Part shown: piece by piece, positions 26,439 through 35,133 of the stretch
How the letters are laid out: the number at the start of each line of letters is the position of its first letter
How positions within the stretch are numbered: position 1 is the first letter of the stretch
Assembly: GCF_032931615.1 (NCBI RefSeq)
Contig: NZ_CP136760.1
Coordinates: 1-64,000, forward strand
Length of the DNA stretch: 64,000 nt
Direction of reading: 5' to 3'
Source of the DNA: Palleronia sp. LCG004
GTDB taxonomy: Bacteria; Pseudomonadota; Alphaproteobacteria; Rhodobacterales; Rhodobacteraceae
Notes under the pieces: generated by a model
What the model saw: only the letters and a program-made list of their open reading frames with translations
Databases searched by the model: none
Told to the model about the DNA's origin: nothing
Made by a program: the position numbers and the translations under genes

Positions 26439-27794
26439 TCAGGATGGCACCGCGTCCGCGAGATCCGCAAGAGCGGTCTCCATGACGCGCAGCGCCCGGT
26501 CGAGCCGGGCCAGCAATTCCTCGACCTCCTCCGCCGTGATGACGAGCGGCGGAGAGACGAGACATGCATTGTTGAGCGGGGCGACCCCCGCCGGATAGAT
26601 GACGAGCCCCTCCTCCCAGCACGCCTCGACGAAGCGACCGGTGGCGTTGAACCCGGCGGGCGGCGGCGTCCGCGTCTCGCGGTCCATCACGAACTCGAAC
26701 CCCCAGAGCAGCCCCCTGCCCCGCACGTCGGCCATGTGCGGGTATCGCTGCGCCAGCGCGCGCAGGCCGTCCTCGATCTCGCGCCCGCGCGCCGCCACGT
26801 TGCCGAGCACATCGTGCCGCTCCATGAAGTCCAGCACGGCAAGGCAGGTCGCGGCCCCCAGCGGATTGCCCGAGAACGTGTGCCCGTAGGGCGAGGCCCC
26901 GCTGCCCGTCCGCAGCGCCTCCGCCACGTGCTCGCGCAGGATCACCGCGCCCATCGGCGCGTATCCCGCGCTCAGCCCCTTGGCGGTCGTCAGGATGTCG
27001 GGCACGATCCCCTCGTGGCCGCAGGCGAACCAGTCGCCCGTCCGGCCCATCCCCGTGATGACCTCGTCGGCGATCATCAGCACGTCGTGCCGGTCGCAGA
27101 TCTCGCGCACGTGACGCAGGTATCCCTCGGGCGGGACCAGCGCGCCGCCCGCGGCCCCCACGATCGGCTCGAGGATCACGGCCGCCACGTTCTCGGCTCC
27201 CGCCTCGAGGATCGCGCGGTCCCAGTCGCGCGCCGCCGCCTCGCCCTGCGCCCCGGGGTCGAGCGTCCCCCAGTCCGAGCGATAGGCATAGGCCGCGGGC
27301 ACCCCCGGCATCTTGTGCAGGTAGGCCCCGTAATCGGCGCGCCGCCCGTCATGACCCGACAGCGACAGCGCCCCCATCGTCATCCCGTGATAGCTCCGCT
27401 CGCGGCTGATGAACCGCGTCTTGCCCGGACGCCCCTGCTCTCTCCAGTATTGCAGCGACAGGCGCAGCGCGTGCTCGGACGCCTCCGATCCGCTGTTGAC
27501 GAAGAAGACCTGCGACAGATCCCCCGGCGCGAGATCCGCAAGCCTCCGGGCCAGCTCCTCGGCGGGCGCGTTGGTGAACTGGTTGGTAAAGGCAAAGGCC
27601 ACCTTGCGGGCCTGCGCCGACATCGCGTCGGCCACCTCCTCGACGCCGTGGCCGATATTGGCCGCCATCGCGCCCGAGGACCCGTCGATGTAATCCTTGC
27701 CCTCCGTATCCCACAGCCACACGCCCTTGCCGCGATCGACGACCTTGTGCCGCTTGTTCACCTGAACCTTGAGAAGCGCTGACATGGCGGACAT
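26439..27794 (-). CDS. Class III (omega) aminotransferase
   Basis: A 451-residue PLP-dependent aminotransferase. The cofactor lysine lies in ILTTAKGLSAGYAPMGAV; FVNSGSEASEHALRLS binds the phosphate, SYHGMTMGALSLSG is the aromatic stacking loop, and ADEVITGMGRTG carries the Asp that contacts the pyridine nitrogen. It belongs to the beta-alanine/omega-amine-pyruvate group. I chose the ATG at 27794 (MSAMSALL) because AGGGA precedes it; a second ATG is at 27785. It is the first gene of the six-gene unit ending at DctM and sits just downstream of a 22-bp palindrome. It could remove the amine released by the dimethylformamidase-like enzyme. Confidence 0.92.
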   Translation of the reverse strand: MSAMSALLKVQVNKRHKVVDRGKGVWLWDTEGKDYIDGSSGAMAANIGHGVEEVADAMSAQARKVAFAFTNQFTNAPAEELARRLADLAPGDLSQVFFVNSGSEASEHALRLSLQYWREQGRPGKTRFISRERSYHGMTMGALSLSGHDGRRADYGAYLHKMPGVPAAYAYRSDWGTLDPGAQGEAAARDWDRAILEAGAENVAAVILEPIVGAAGGALVPPEGYLRHVREICDRHDVLMIADEVITGMGRTGDWFACGHEGIVPDILTTAKGLSAGYAPMGAVILREHVAEALRTGSGASPYGHTFSGNPLGAATCLAVLDFMERHDVLGNVAARGREIEDGLRALAQRYPHMADVRGRGLLWGFEFVMDRETRTPPPAGFNATGRFVEACWEEGLVIYPAGVAPLNNACLVSPPLVITAEEVEELLARLDRALRVMETALADLADAVPS

Positions 27795-27803
27795 CCGATC
27801 CCT

Positions 27804-27825
27804 GGTGTGAATACGTAATCACACC
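27804..27825. promoter_or_regulatory. 22-bp palindrome, likely LacI-family operator
   Basis: GGTGTGA (27804-27810) and TCACACC (27819-27825) flank a TACGTA centre, giving an almost perfect dyad with a central CpG, the form bound by LacI-family repressors. It ends 10 bases upstream of the aminotransferase start, and the LacI gene at 27906-28895 ends 81 bases upstream. Repression of the operon by that regulator is the simplest reading. Confidence 0.6.
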
Positions 27826-27905
27826 TTAGCCGGACGACCTGCCTCCACGTCAAGGCGCAGTTTCCGGCCGTCCCGCGCATCGCCGTGGCGCTGCCCGAAA
27901 TCCGG

Positions 27906-28895
27906 TCAGCCCCGCGTGCTCGCGCGGCGGACGAGAGATCCCGCGACCAGTTCGACCCCCCGCGCCCCCGGCTCCGCCGCGCCCAGCACCTCGATCGCCC
28001 GCCCGATCATCGCGTCGAGCGGCTGGCGGATCGTCGTGAGATCGTAGGACGACCACGCCGCCTGCGGCACGTCGTCGAAGCCGATCACCGACAGGTCGCG
28101 GGGAATGCCGAGGCCCAGCTCGTGGCGCGCCGCGTCCATCACGCCGCAGGCGATCACGTCGTCGCCGCAGAAGATCCCGTCGATGCCCGGCACCGACCGC
28201 ATCAGCATCCGCATCGCCTCCGCGCCCCAATCGTAGGTGAACGCCCCGTCGAGGCACGCCACCGGCGCGATCCCCGCCCCCTCCATGCCGAGCGCGAATC
28301 CCCGCCGCCTGTCGCGGTCGGGCGAGGACGTGGCCGATCCGCCCACATAGGCGATCCGCCGGCACCCCGTCCGGACCAGCTCGCCCACCGCCGCGCGGCC
28401 TCCCGCCACCCCGTCGCAGGCGATGGCCGGGACCCCGCCCCCTTCGGGATAGCGGTGGAGAAACACCGCCGGCACCTCGGCCGCGGCGCAGATCGCGGCC
28501 GCGCGGCTGTGCAGCTCGGCGGCGAGGATGACGATCCCCGCCAGCCGGTATCTCAGCGCATCTGGCAGAAGCTCGTCGATCTCCTGCCCCGGCGCCGCGT
28601 TGAACAGCAGCACCCTCTGCCCCTGCGCCCGCAGCCGCGCGGTCAGCGTCCCCAGCATCTGCGGAAAGAGCGGGTTCGCCACATGCCCCACCACGACCGC
28701 CACGATGTCCGACCGCCCGGTGATGAGCGATCGCGCCACCGGGTCGGGGCGGTAGCCGATCTCCTCGGCCGCGCGCAGCACCCGCTCGCGCACCTCGCCC
28801 GCGACATAGCCGTGGCCGCCCATGACGCGCGACACCGCCGCCTGGCTCACCCGCGCATGCGCGGCGACGTCTCTTTGCGTGATCCGTTTCTGCAT
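27906..28895 (-). CDS. LacI-family transcriptional regulator
   Basis: A 329-residue repressor. The helix-turn-helix is ITQRDVAAHARVSQAAVSRVM with hinge helix following, then a periplasmic-binding-like effector domain with the dimer segment GIDGIFCGDDVIACGVMD and VIGFDDVPQA. It lies upstream of and co-oriented with the aminotransferase/TRAP operon, separated from it by a gap that contains the 22-bp palindrome at 27804. The ATG at 28895 has only a weak ribosome binding site. The inducer is presumably the imported amide or amine compound. Confidence 0.9.
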   Translation of the reverse strand: MQKRITQRDVAAHARVSQAAVSRVMGGHGYVAGEVRERVLRAAEEIGYRPDPVARSLITGRSDIVAVVVGHVANPLFPQMLGTLTARLRAQGQRVLLFNAAPGQEIDELLPDALRYRLAGIVILAAELHSRAAAICAAAEVPAVFLHRYPEGGGVPAIACDGVAGGRAAVGELVRTGCRRIAYVGGSATSSPDRDRRRGFALGMEGAGIAPVACLDGAFTYDWGAEAMRMLMRSVPGIDGIFCGDDVIACGVMDAARHELGLGIPRDLSVIGFDDVPQAAWSSYDLTTIRQPLDAMIGRAIEVLGAAEPGARGVELVAGSLVRRASTRG

Positions 28896-29013
28896 TCCCG
28901 TTCCGCGACGATGGGGCGGGGTCCCGCGGCCCGGGGCCAGGCCGGCGCGAACGATCCTTCGACCCGGAATGTAACACGGATCGCCCCGGATCCCGAACGC
29001 GCGTTGCCGCCGC

Positions 29014-30435
29014 TCATCCATCCGTCCCGAGGATGCGGGCGAACCGCGCAATCCGCTCGGGCGTCGCATCCGCAAAGCCCACGACCAGCCCCCGCGCCCC
29101 GGCCTCCATGCAATAGGCCGAGAGCCGCGCGGGCCGGAACCCCCCGCGCCCCAGCGCATGGATCGCCGCCTCCTCCGACCGGCCGTCGTCGAACCGCACG
29201 GCAAGCTGCACGCCGCCATCGGGCGGGCGCACCGAAAGCCCCCCGATCGGCCCGAGCGCCTCGCAAAGCGCGCGGCCCCGCCCCTCGTAGGCGCGCGCGA
29301 TGCGCCGGGCCTGCGCGCGGTAGCGTCCGCTCTCCATCATCTCGGCCAGCGCCCATTGCGCGTGCAGGTTGGCCATCAGCCCCTGGTTGCGCAGCGCCGC
29401 GCGGACCGGATCGACCAGATCCCCCGGCACGACCATCCACCCGATCCTGAGCGCGGGGGCCAGCACCTTCGAGGCCGACCCGAAATGGATCGCCTCGCCC
29501 CCGCCCGCTTCGGCCGACAGCGCCGCGATCTCGCGCCCGCGCCACAGGAACTCGCTGTCGTAATCGTCCTCGAGGATCAGCGCCCCGGTCTCGCGGGCCG
29601 TCCGCACCAGCGCCGCGCGCCGCGCATGCGACAGCCGCACGCCCGTCGGATACTGGTTCGACGGCGTCAGATAGACCAGCCGGACGTCGCGCGGGACCGC
29701 CTCGACCACGATCCCCTCGGCATCGACCGGCACGGGAACGGGCACCAGCCCCGCCCCCTCGAACGCCACCCGCGCGCCCAGATAGCCCGGATCCTCGATC
29801 GCCGCCCGCTCGCCCGGTTCGGTCATCAGCCGCGCGATCAGCGACAGGCCGCCCTGCGTGCCCGTCGTCACCACGATCCGGTCCGGCTCGGCTGCGATGC
29901 CGCGATCCGCCCTCAGCCGCTCCGAAAGGATGCGCCTCAGCGGCGCGATCCCCCAGGGCTCGGCATAGGCGAACGCGCCCCCGTGCCGCCGGCGGGCCGC
30001 GCGGCGCAGCGCCCGCGCCCATTCGTCGGCCGGAAACAGCCCCTCGTCGGGCTCTCCCGGGGCCATGACGCCCTGCGCGGGACCCGTCTCGCGGCGCGGG
30101 TTGCGCGCCATCCGCGCGCCCCGTCCCGACACCGCCCGCGGCACCATCGCCACCGCCGGGCCCGGCGCGACGGGTGCCGTGACGACGCGCGGGGCCGCAC
30201 CGCGCCGCATCTCGATCGCGCCCTCCGCCCGCAGAAGGTCGTAGGCCACCGTCACCGTCGACCGTGCGAGGCCCAGCTCCCCCGCCGCCGCCCGGCTCGA
30301 CGGCAGTGCGTGGCCCTGCCCCAGCCTGCCGTCGCGGATCGCCGCCAGCAGATCGCGATAAAGCTGCACGGCCAGCGGCTCCTCCCCCTCTCGGTCGGGA
30401 CGGCAGATCAGCGGCAGGGAAAGTGGCTTTGTCAT
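29014..30435 (-). CDS. MocR-family regulator (GntR helix-turn-helix fused to aminotransferase domain)
   Basis: A 473-residue PLP-binding transcription factor. Residues about 10-80 form the GntR winged helix (YRDLLAAIRDGRLGQGHALPSSRAAAGELGLARSTV); from about residue 120 an aminotransferase fold follows, with the PLP lysine in FGSASKVLAPALRIGWMV and the Asp/Tyr pair in LTPSNQYPTG. It is divergent from a flavin-binding protein gene, and the space between holds a long inverted repeat. MocR proteins next to pyridoxamine-oxidase-like genes often respond to vitamin B6 or an amino compound. It is not an amine-metabolising enzyme by default. Confidence 0.9.
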   Translation of the reverse strand: MTKPLSLPLICRPDREGEEPLAVQLYRDLLAAIRDGRLGQGHALPSSRAAAGELGLARSTVTVAYDLLRAEGAIEMRRGAAPRVVTAPVAPGPAVAMVPRAVSGRGARMARNPRRETGPAQGVMAPGEPDEGLFPADEWARALRRAARRRHGGAFAYAEPWGIAPLRRILSERLRADRGIAAEPDRIVVTTGTQGGLSLIARLMTEPGERAAIEDPGYLGARVAFEGAGLVPVPVPVDAEGIVVEAVPRDVRLVYLTPSNQYPTGVRLSHARRAALVRTARETGALILEDDYDSEFLWRGREIAALSAEAGGGEAIHFGSASKVLAPALRIGWMVVPGDLVDPVRAALRNQGLMANLHAQWALAEMMESGRYRAQARRIARAYEGRGRALCEALGPIGGLSVRPPDGGVQLAVRFDDGRSEEAAIHALGRGGFRPARLSAYCMEAGARGLVVGFADATPERIARFARILGTDG

Positions 30436-30456
30436 TTTGTCCCGAACTGGATCTTT

Positions 30457-30491
30457 CTGCGGACCAGTCAGGCGCCCTAACCGGTCCGCAG
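30457..30491. promoter_or_regulatory. Inverted repeat between MocR and flavin-protein genes
   Basis: CTGCGGACC (30457-30465) and GGTCCGCAG (30483-30491) form perfect 9-bp arms separated by 17 bases, centred in the 77-base divergent gap. Two spaced half-sites are normal for MocR regulators, which bind as domain-swapped dimers. It probably controls both genes. Confidence 0.55.
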
Positions 30492-30512
30492 TCAAGCCCG
30501 AGGAGAGACGCG

Positions 30513-31148
30513 ATGACCCCCCGCTACGCCCGCCCCCGCAAACCACAGGGATCGACCCCCGAGACCTCTGCCGTGAACGCCATCCTCGATACCGGCCTCG
30601 TCGCGCATGTGGGCTTCGTGTCCGAGGATCGCCCAATGGTCATTCCCATGGCCTATGCGCGGCGCGGATCGACACTCTATATACACGGCGCGTCCAAGGC
30701 ACGGATCGCCCGGCTCGCGGGCGTGCCGGTCTGCCTCACCGTCACCATGCTGACCGGCATCGTCGCCGCGCGTTCGGGCTTCCACCATTCCGTCAATTAC
30801 CGCTCGGCCGTGATCCACGGCACCGCCCGCCATGTCGAGGGGGACGAACTCGACGCCGCGCTCGACGCGATCACCGATCACCTCCTGCCCGGCCGCAGCG
30901 GCGAGATCCGCCCCATGACCGCGCAGGAGCGCAAGGCCACCGGCGTCGTCGCGATCGAGATCGAGCATGCCACCGCCAAGTCCCGCAGCGGCCCGCCCAA
31001 GGAGGATCCCGCCGATCTCGGCACCGGCAGCTGGGGGGGCGTGCTGCCCGTCGTCACCGCCCTCGGCGCGGGCGAGCGCGACGGCGACACCCCCGACGAC
31101 GCGCCCGAGCCCGCCTCCCTCGCCGCCGCGCGCCGGAAATTCGCCTGA
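30513..31148 (+). CDS. Flavin-binding pyridoxamine 5'-phosphate oxidase-like protein (COG3467 type)
   Basis: A 211-residue split-barrel FMN-binding protein. The segment VAHVGFVSEDRPMVIPMAYAR and the GSTLYIHGASKARIARL stretch are typical of the COG3467/NimA-like branch, whose members bind FMN or haem and are only distantly related to PdxH. The C-terminal quarter is rich in Pro, Gly and Asp and is probably disordered. The gene has a strong AGGAG site and is divergent from the MocR regulator, its likely controller. The true reaction is unknown; a reductase or detoxifying role is often assumed. Confidence 0.8.
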   Translation: MTPRYARPRKPQGSTPETSAVNAILDTGLVAHVGFVSEDRPMVIPMAYARRGSTLYIHGASKARIARLAGVPVCLTVTMLTGIVAARSGFHHSVNYRSAVIHGTARHVEGDELDAALDAITDHLLPGRSGEIRPMTAQERKATGVVAIEIEHATAKSRSGPPKEDPADLGTGSWGGVLPVVTALGAGERDGDTPDDAPEPASLAAARRKFA

Positions 31149-31171
31149 GCGCGCCCCGGCCCGATCCCGGC

Positions 31172-31627
31172 TCAGGGCCGCAGGTCTTCTTCGATCAGGC
31201 GCGCCACGCTTTTCGCGACGGCGAGGTTCGGCATCGGGCCGTAATACGCTCCCTGGCCTTTCACGGTGATTTCCAGAGTATCGTGGGACGTGCGGCGGAA
31301 CCTCGCGCTTTGCCCGACGGTATTGGTATAGACCTTCGAGAACTGGCCCAGCTCGAGGATCCCCTCCTCGCGATCGAGGCGCTCAACCTCGCCGTCCCAC
31401 CAGCCGATTGCGCATCGCGGGGTATCGTTTCGGAGAGAACAGTTCAGCAGCCGGTTCTCCTCCAGAACGCCCACGACCCTGTCCATGAGCAGGGCATTGG
31501 GCATCGCCGGGTCCACCTCGACGAACGCCCTCTTCGCCGGGGTCGGCAGGAACATGGCGCAGCCCGACAGCCCGAGGACCAGAAGCATCGGCAGAAGGGC
31601 CCGTCCGGCCCGGATCGCAACACGCAT
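31172..31627 (-). CDS. Putative lipoprotein of unknown function
   Basis: A 151-residue protein with a lipoprotein signal: basic start (MRVAIRAGRALLP), hydrophobic stretch and lipobox LGLSGC, so the mature protein should be anchored by its Cys in the inner or outer membrane. The mature part has two cysteines (LLNCSL and TPRCAIGWW) that could form a disulfide and is otherwise alpha/beta with no motif I recognise. It is convergent with the flavin-protein gene (gap 23 bases) and divergent from the SDR gene. Confidence 0.65.
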   Translation of the reverse strand: MRVAIRAGRALLPMLLVLGLSGCAMFLPTPAKRAFVEVDPAMPNALLMDRVVGVLEENRLLNCSLRNDTPRCAIGWWDGEVERLDREEGILELGQFSKVYTNTVGQSARFRRTSHDTLEITVKGQGAYYGPMPNLAVAKSVARLIEEDLRP

Positions 31628-31795
31628 CGGTCTCCCCTTCCCTTCTCCCGTACCGACGCGCGATCGCCGCGTCGCCCGTGGCGCGATGCTACGGCTCCCC
31701 GTCGGGCACCGCCAGCCTTCCGCGACCGCCGCCCCTTGATCCCCACGCCCGCCCGGCGCAGCGTGGATTCCGCACCCGTCGGAGGAGGACCGCCC

Positions 31796-32539
31796 ATGCC
31801 CACAATGATCGTGACCGGAGGAAGCCGGGGGATCGGCGCGGCCGTGGCCCGCCTCGCCGCCCGGCGCGGCTTCGACGTCTGCCTGGGCTATGCCCGGGAT
31901 CAGGCCTCGGCCGACCGCGTCGCCGCCGACATCCGCGCCCAAGGCCGCACGGCCCTCGCCCTGCAGGTCGATACCGGCCGCGAGGACGACATCCTCCGCC
32001 TCTTCGCCGAATGCGACGCGGCGCTCGGCGCGCCCGACGTCGTGGTCAACAACGCGGGCATCACCGGCAGGCGCGGCCCCGTCTCCGAGACGACCGACGC
32101 CGATCTCAGGCGCGTGATGGAGGTCAACCTCGTCGGGGCCTTCCTCGTCGCCCGCGAGGCGATTGCCCGCATGTCGACCGCGAAGGGCGGCGCGGGCGGG
32201 TCGATCGTCAACATCTCGTCGCGCGCGGCCGAACTCGGCGGTGCGGGCGAATGGGTGCATTACGCGGCCAGCAAGGCCGGCATGGACATCATGACCAAGG
32301 GCCTCGCGCGCGAGGTCGGCCCCGAGGGGATCCGCGTCAACGCCGTGCGCCCCGGCCTCATCGACACCGAGATCCACGCCGCCGCAGGGGCTCCCGACCG
32401 CGTCGAGAAGCTGATGCCCGCCGTCCCCATGGGCCGCGCCGGCACCGCCGACGAGGTGGCCGAGGCCGTGCTCTGGCTCGTCTCCGACGCCGCCTCCTAC
32501 GTCTCGGGCAGCCTCGTCGACCTCGGCGGCGGCCGCTGA
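31796..32539 (+). CDS. Short-chain dehydrogenase/reductase (FabG-like SDR)
   Basis: A 247-residue classical SDR oxidoreductase. The cofactor motif TGGSRGIGAA is at residues 7-16, NNAG at about 85, the catalytic Ser in NISSR and the YxxxK motif in HYAASKAGM. The motif GGR after the cofactor strand and Arg residues near YARDQ suggest NADP(H). A very strong GGAGGAGG site precedes the ATG. It stands next to the MarR-GNAT gene, which begins 48 bases later; no pathway context fixes a substrate. Confidence 0.9.
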   Translation: MPTMIVTGGSRGIGAAVARLAARRGFDVCLGYARDQASADRVAADIRAQGRTALALQVDTGREDDILRLFAECDAALGAPDVVVNNAGITGRRGPVSETTDADLRRVMEVNLVGAFLVAREAIARMSTAKGGAGGSIVNISSRAAELGGAGEWVHYAASKAGMDIMTKGLAREVGPEGIRVNAVRPGLIDTEIHAAAGAPDRVEKLMPAVPMGRAGTADEVAEAVLWLVSDAASYVSGSLVDLGGGR

Positions 32540-32587
32540 GGCCTGCCGCTTGACGCGGTCGGATTTACCTGACACGCGGCAGGTATC

Positions 32588-33460
32588 ATGACCTTCGAGC
32601 CCTCCCGCCGCATCCGCCGCTTCAACCGCGCCGTTACCTCCGCCCTCGGGCTTCTCGACGATGCCTTCCTCGGGCGGGGCCGTCCGCTCGGGGTCGCGCG
32701 GGTGCTGAACGGGATCGGCCGCGGCCATGCCCGCGTCGCCGACCTGCGCGCCTTCCTCGCGATCGACTCGGCCGCCCTCGCCCGCCATCTCCGCGCGCTC
32801 GAGGCCGAGGGCCTTCTTTCCATCGCGCCCGATCCCGTCGATGCCCGCGCCCGCATCGCCTTCCTGACCGAGGCCGGCGAGGCCGAATTCGCGGCCTACG
32901 AACGCCTGGCCGACGACCATGCCCGCACCCTGCTCGACGGGCGGCGCGACGCGGATGCCATCCTCGCCGCCATGGATCTCGTGGCGACCGCGCTCGGCCC
33001 CGCCCCCCGGATCGAGACCGTCGCCCCCGACGATCCCGACGCGATCCGCTGCCTCGACGCCTATTACGCCGATCTCGCCACGCGCCTCGGCACCGGCTAC
33101 GACCCCGCGCTGGCCGGCCGGGTCGAGGTCGCGGCCCTCTCGCCGCCGATGGGGGCGTTCCTGCTGGCGCGCACCGACGACCTGCCCGTGGGCTGCGTCG
33201 CGGTGAAGGGCACGGGCGGCACGACGGGCGAGATCAAGCGCCTCTGGGTCTCGCCCTCCGCCCGCGGGCAGGGCCTCGCCCGCCGCCTGATGGAGGGGGC
33301 CGAGGATGCGGCCCGCGCGCTCGGCCTCGCCACCCTCAGGCTCGACAGCAATTCCGCCCTGACCGAGGCCGCCGCCCTCTACCGCGCCTCCGGCTGGCAC
33401 GAGATCGCGCGCTACAACGACGACCCCTACCCCGATCTCTTCTTCGAAAAGTCCCTCTAG
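32588..33460 (+). CDS. MarR-type helix-turn-helix / GNAT acetyltransferase fusion protein
   Basis: A 290-residue two-domain protein. Residues about 1-140 form a MarR winged helix (LRAFLAIDSAALARHLRALEAEGLLSIAPDP, then DARARIAFLTEAG as the wing). Residues about 150-290 form a GNAT acetyltransferase, with the acetyl-CoA loop VSPSARGQGLARRLM and the closing ALYRASGWHEI. Such fusions occur widely in proteobacteria and are thought to couple DNA binding to acetylation of a small molecule; the target is unknown. Its stop overlaps the convergent repB stop by four bases, so it abuts the plasmid backbone. Confidence 0.85.
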   Translation: MTFEPSRRIRRFNRAVTSALGLLDDAFLGRGRPLGVARVLNGIGRGHARVADLRAFLAIDSAALARHLRALEAEGLLSIAPDPVDARARIAFLTEAGEAEFAAYERLADDHARTLLDGRRDADAILAAMDLVATALGPAPRIETVAPDDPDAIRCLDAYYADLATRLGTGYDPALAGRVEVAALSPPMGAFLLARTDDLPVGCVAVKGTGGTTGEIKRLWVSPSARGQGLARRLMEGAEDAARALGLATLRLDSNSALTEAAALYRASGWHEIARYNDDPYPDLFFEKSL

Positions 33461-34644
33461 GCGTCCTCGAACGCGTCGGGCACCAGTTCCGACCAGAAGT
33501 CGCAGATCCCCTCGTGGCAGATCGGCGACATCCATCCGTGCCGCTCGAAATCGGCCCGGTCCGCGGGCGAGAGCCGCGCCATGAAGAGCCGCTTGTCGGC
33601 ATCCCTCTGCGTGGGCGTGCGGGCGGCCACCAGCTCGCTCACCCGGCGCAGCCTGCGCGACCGCGCGCTCGCCTCCTGCGGGGCCGGCACCGTCTCCGCG
33701 TCCTCGGGCACGGTCCGGTAATCGTCGCGCAGCGCGGCCGCGAGATAGCGGGCCGGATGCCGCACGCCCCCCTGCCCCTCGACATAGGCGAGCTTCGTGG
33801 TCACCGCCGCCTCGCCATGCTCGCCGATCCATTGCCGCGCCAGCCGGTCGCTGATCCCGATCGCGCGCAGCCGCTCGTAGACCGGCGCGTTGCGCGTGCC
33901 CGTCCCGTCGTCGAGATCGAGAATGGCGAGCTGCGGGTTCTTCTCGATCAGGAACCGGATATCGGTGACCGCCCTGCCCCGCTTGCGCGTCTCGGGCGTC
34001 ACCACGATGTTCGACGTCTTGTTGACCTCGGCCACCGCCGGCTTGATGATCTTGGCGTTGAGGTGCTTGAACGTCTCGTAATAGGCGCTGTCGTTCACGC
34101 CCATCAGCCGCCGGAACGTCTCGAGCGGCCACCACCCCGTCGATCCGGTCCTGACGAAACGATAGCAGTTCTCGTAGAGCGCGAGCGCATGGCCGCTGGT
34201 GAACCGCCGCTGGATGTTGAGGTTGATGAGCGCAAAGACCTTCGGGTCGCGCAGCTTCTCGGCCAGCGCGGGGGAATAGGCATAGCTGCACACCCCCTCC
34301 TTCAGCGTCGCGAAACTCAGCAGCGACGAGACCCCCCATTCCTGGCGGCCCTTCTCGTCGAGCATGTCCCATTCCGCGATCGTCTCGGCCAGCCCCCTCA
34401 GCGCGGTCTTCAGCGTCTCGGTATCGTTGGAATTGTAGCCCACCATCAGCGACAGCGTCTTGGCGTCGATCTGGAACACCGCCTGCTCGCCCAGCATGTC
34501 GTAGGCATTGAGCAGCAGAACGTTCGACAGCTTGCGCTGCAACAGGCTCAGCCGTCCCGACACGTGGATCGCCGCCACGTGCTTCTTCACCGCGTCCCGC
34601 CTGAGCGGTCCGGTCAACCGCTCGCGCGGGATATCCTCGATCAT
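33457..34644 (-). CDS. repB: Plasmid replication initiator, Rep_3 superfamily (RepB type)
   Basis: A 395-residue replication initiator. Residues about 20-240 fit the duplicated winged-helix Rep_3 fold: KHVAAIHVSGRLSLLQRKLSNVLLLNAY opens the first domain, FALINLNIQRRFTSGHALALYENCYRF the linker, and FRRLMGVNDSAYYETFKHLNAKIIKPAV the second, DNA-binding domain. The C-terminal 130 residues are charged and less conserved. The ATG at 34644 follows GAGAGGG. Upstream, on the far side of the promoter, lie iteron-like repeats and an AT-rich stretch, and parAB run divergently; this is the layout of RepB-type plasmids in Rhodobacterales. It marks the window as part of an extrachromosomal replicon. Confidence 0.88.
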   Translation of the reverse strand: MIEDIPRERLTGPLRRDAVKKHVAAIHVSGRLSLLQRKLSNVLLLNAYDMLGEQAVFQIDAKTLSLMVGYNSNDTETLKTALRGLAETIAEWDMLDEKGRQEWGVSSLLSFATLKEGVCSYAYSPALAEKLRDPKVFALINLNIQRRFTSGHALALYENCYRFVRTGSTGWWPLETFRRLMGVNDSAYYETFKHLNAKIIKPAVAEVNKTSNIVVTPETRKRGRAVTDIRFLIEKNPQLAILDLDDGTGTRNAPVYERLRAIGISDRLARQWIGEHGEAAVTTKLAYVEGQGGVRHPARYLAAALRDDYRTVPEDAETVPAPQEASARSRRLRRVSELVAARTPTQRDADKRLFMARLSPADRADFERHGWMSPICHEGICDFWSELVPDAFEDA

Positions 34645-34787
34645 GTCACTGCCCTCTCGCTCCGGCATCCTGCCTGTCGAGGCCGCCCCGATTCTCCGTC
34701 GGGATCGTCTCCTCTTCACGACGAAGGGTGCCCCGAAAGGAACCCTCGTGCAATCCTCTTTCCGGGTGCCCGAGGGCGCGCGGACCC

Positions 34788-35114
34788 CCTCCCGTAAACG
34801 GATACCTTTGCTCCCGTCTCTGCCCTCCGGCGGCAATCGCGCCCTCCCGCAGACGGGCACCTATGCGCCCTTCCGCCCCCGCAACCGCCGTTGAGGCCTC
34901 CCCGTAAACGGGTGCCTCAGCGCCCGGCACGGTCCCGGGGATGGCCGAAAGGTGCCCGTTTGCGGGAGGGGGTCCGCGTGGAGGTGCGGTTCCCGGCCCG
35001 GTTCGCCCGAAGTCTCGGATGTGGAACGGCGAAATCGGCCCCATCCCGCGAATCGGCGCCTCTCCGCCCGGTCTCGGGGCCCCTTCCTCCCGTGAACGGG
35101 AACCTTTGCTCCCG
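34788..35114. repeat. Iteron-like repeats of the replication origin
   Basis: At least five related copies of a GC-rich motif centred on CCCGTAAACGGGTACCTTTG lie between repB and parA: 34788-34816, 34843-34870, 34901-34925, an inverted copy at 34947-34969, and 35086-35114. A degenerate copy is at 35042-35069. Two copies extend to a shared CTCCCG tail. They are not evenly spaced (about 55 bp apart for the first three). Position and repetition fit RepB binding sites at an iteron origin and for autorepression of repB; this is inferred from layout. Confidence 0.65.
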
Positions 35115-35133
35115 TGGATGGGCCCCGAAATTC

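Noticed and set aside
31172..34372. A 1066-codon minus-strand open frame ahead of the small lipoprotein
   Set aside because: The true gene starts at the lipoprotein signal at 31627. The remainder lies antisense to SDR and MarR-GNAT and out of frame in repB, with biased composition.
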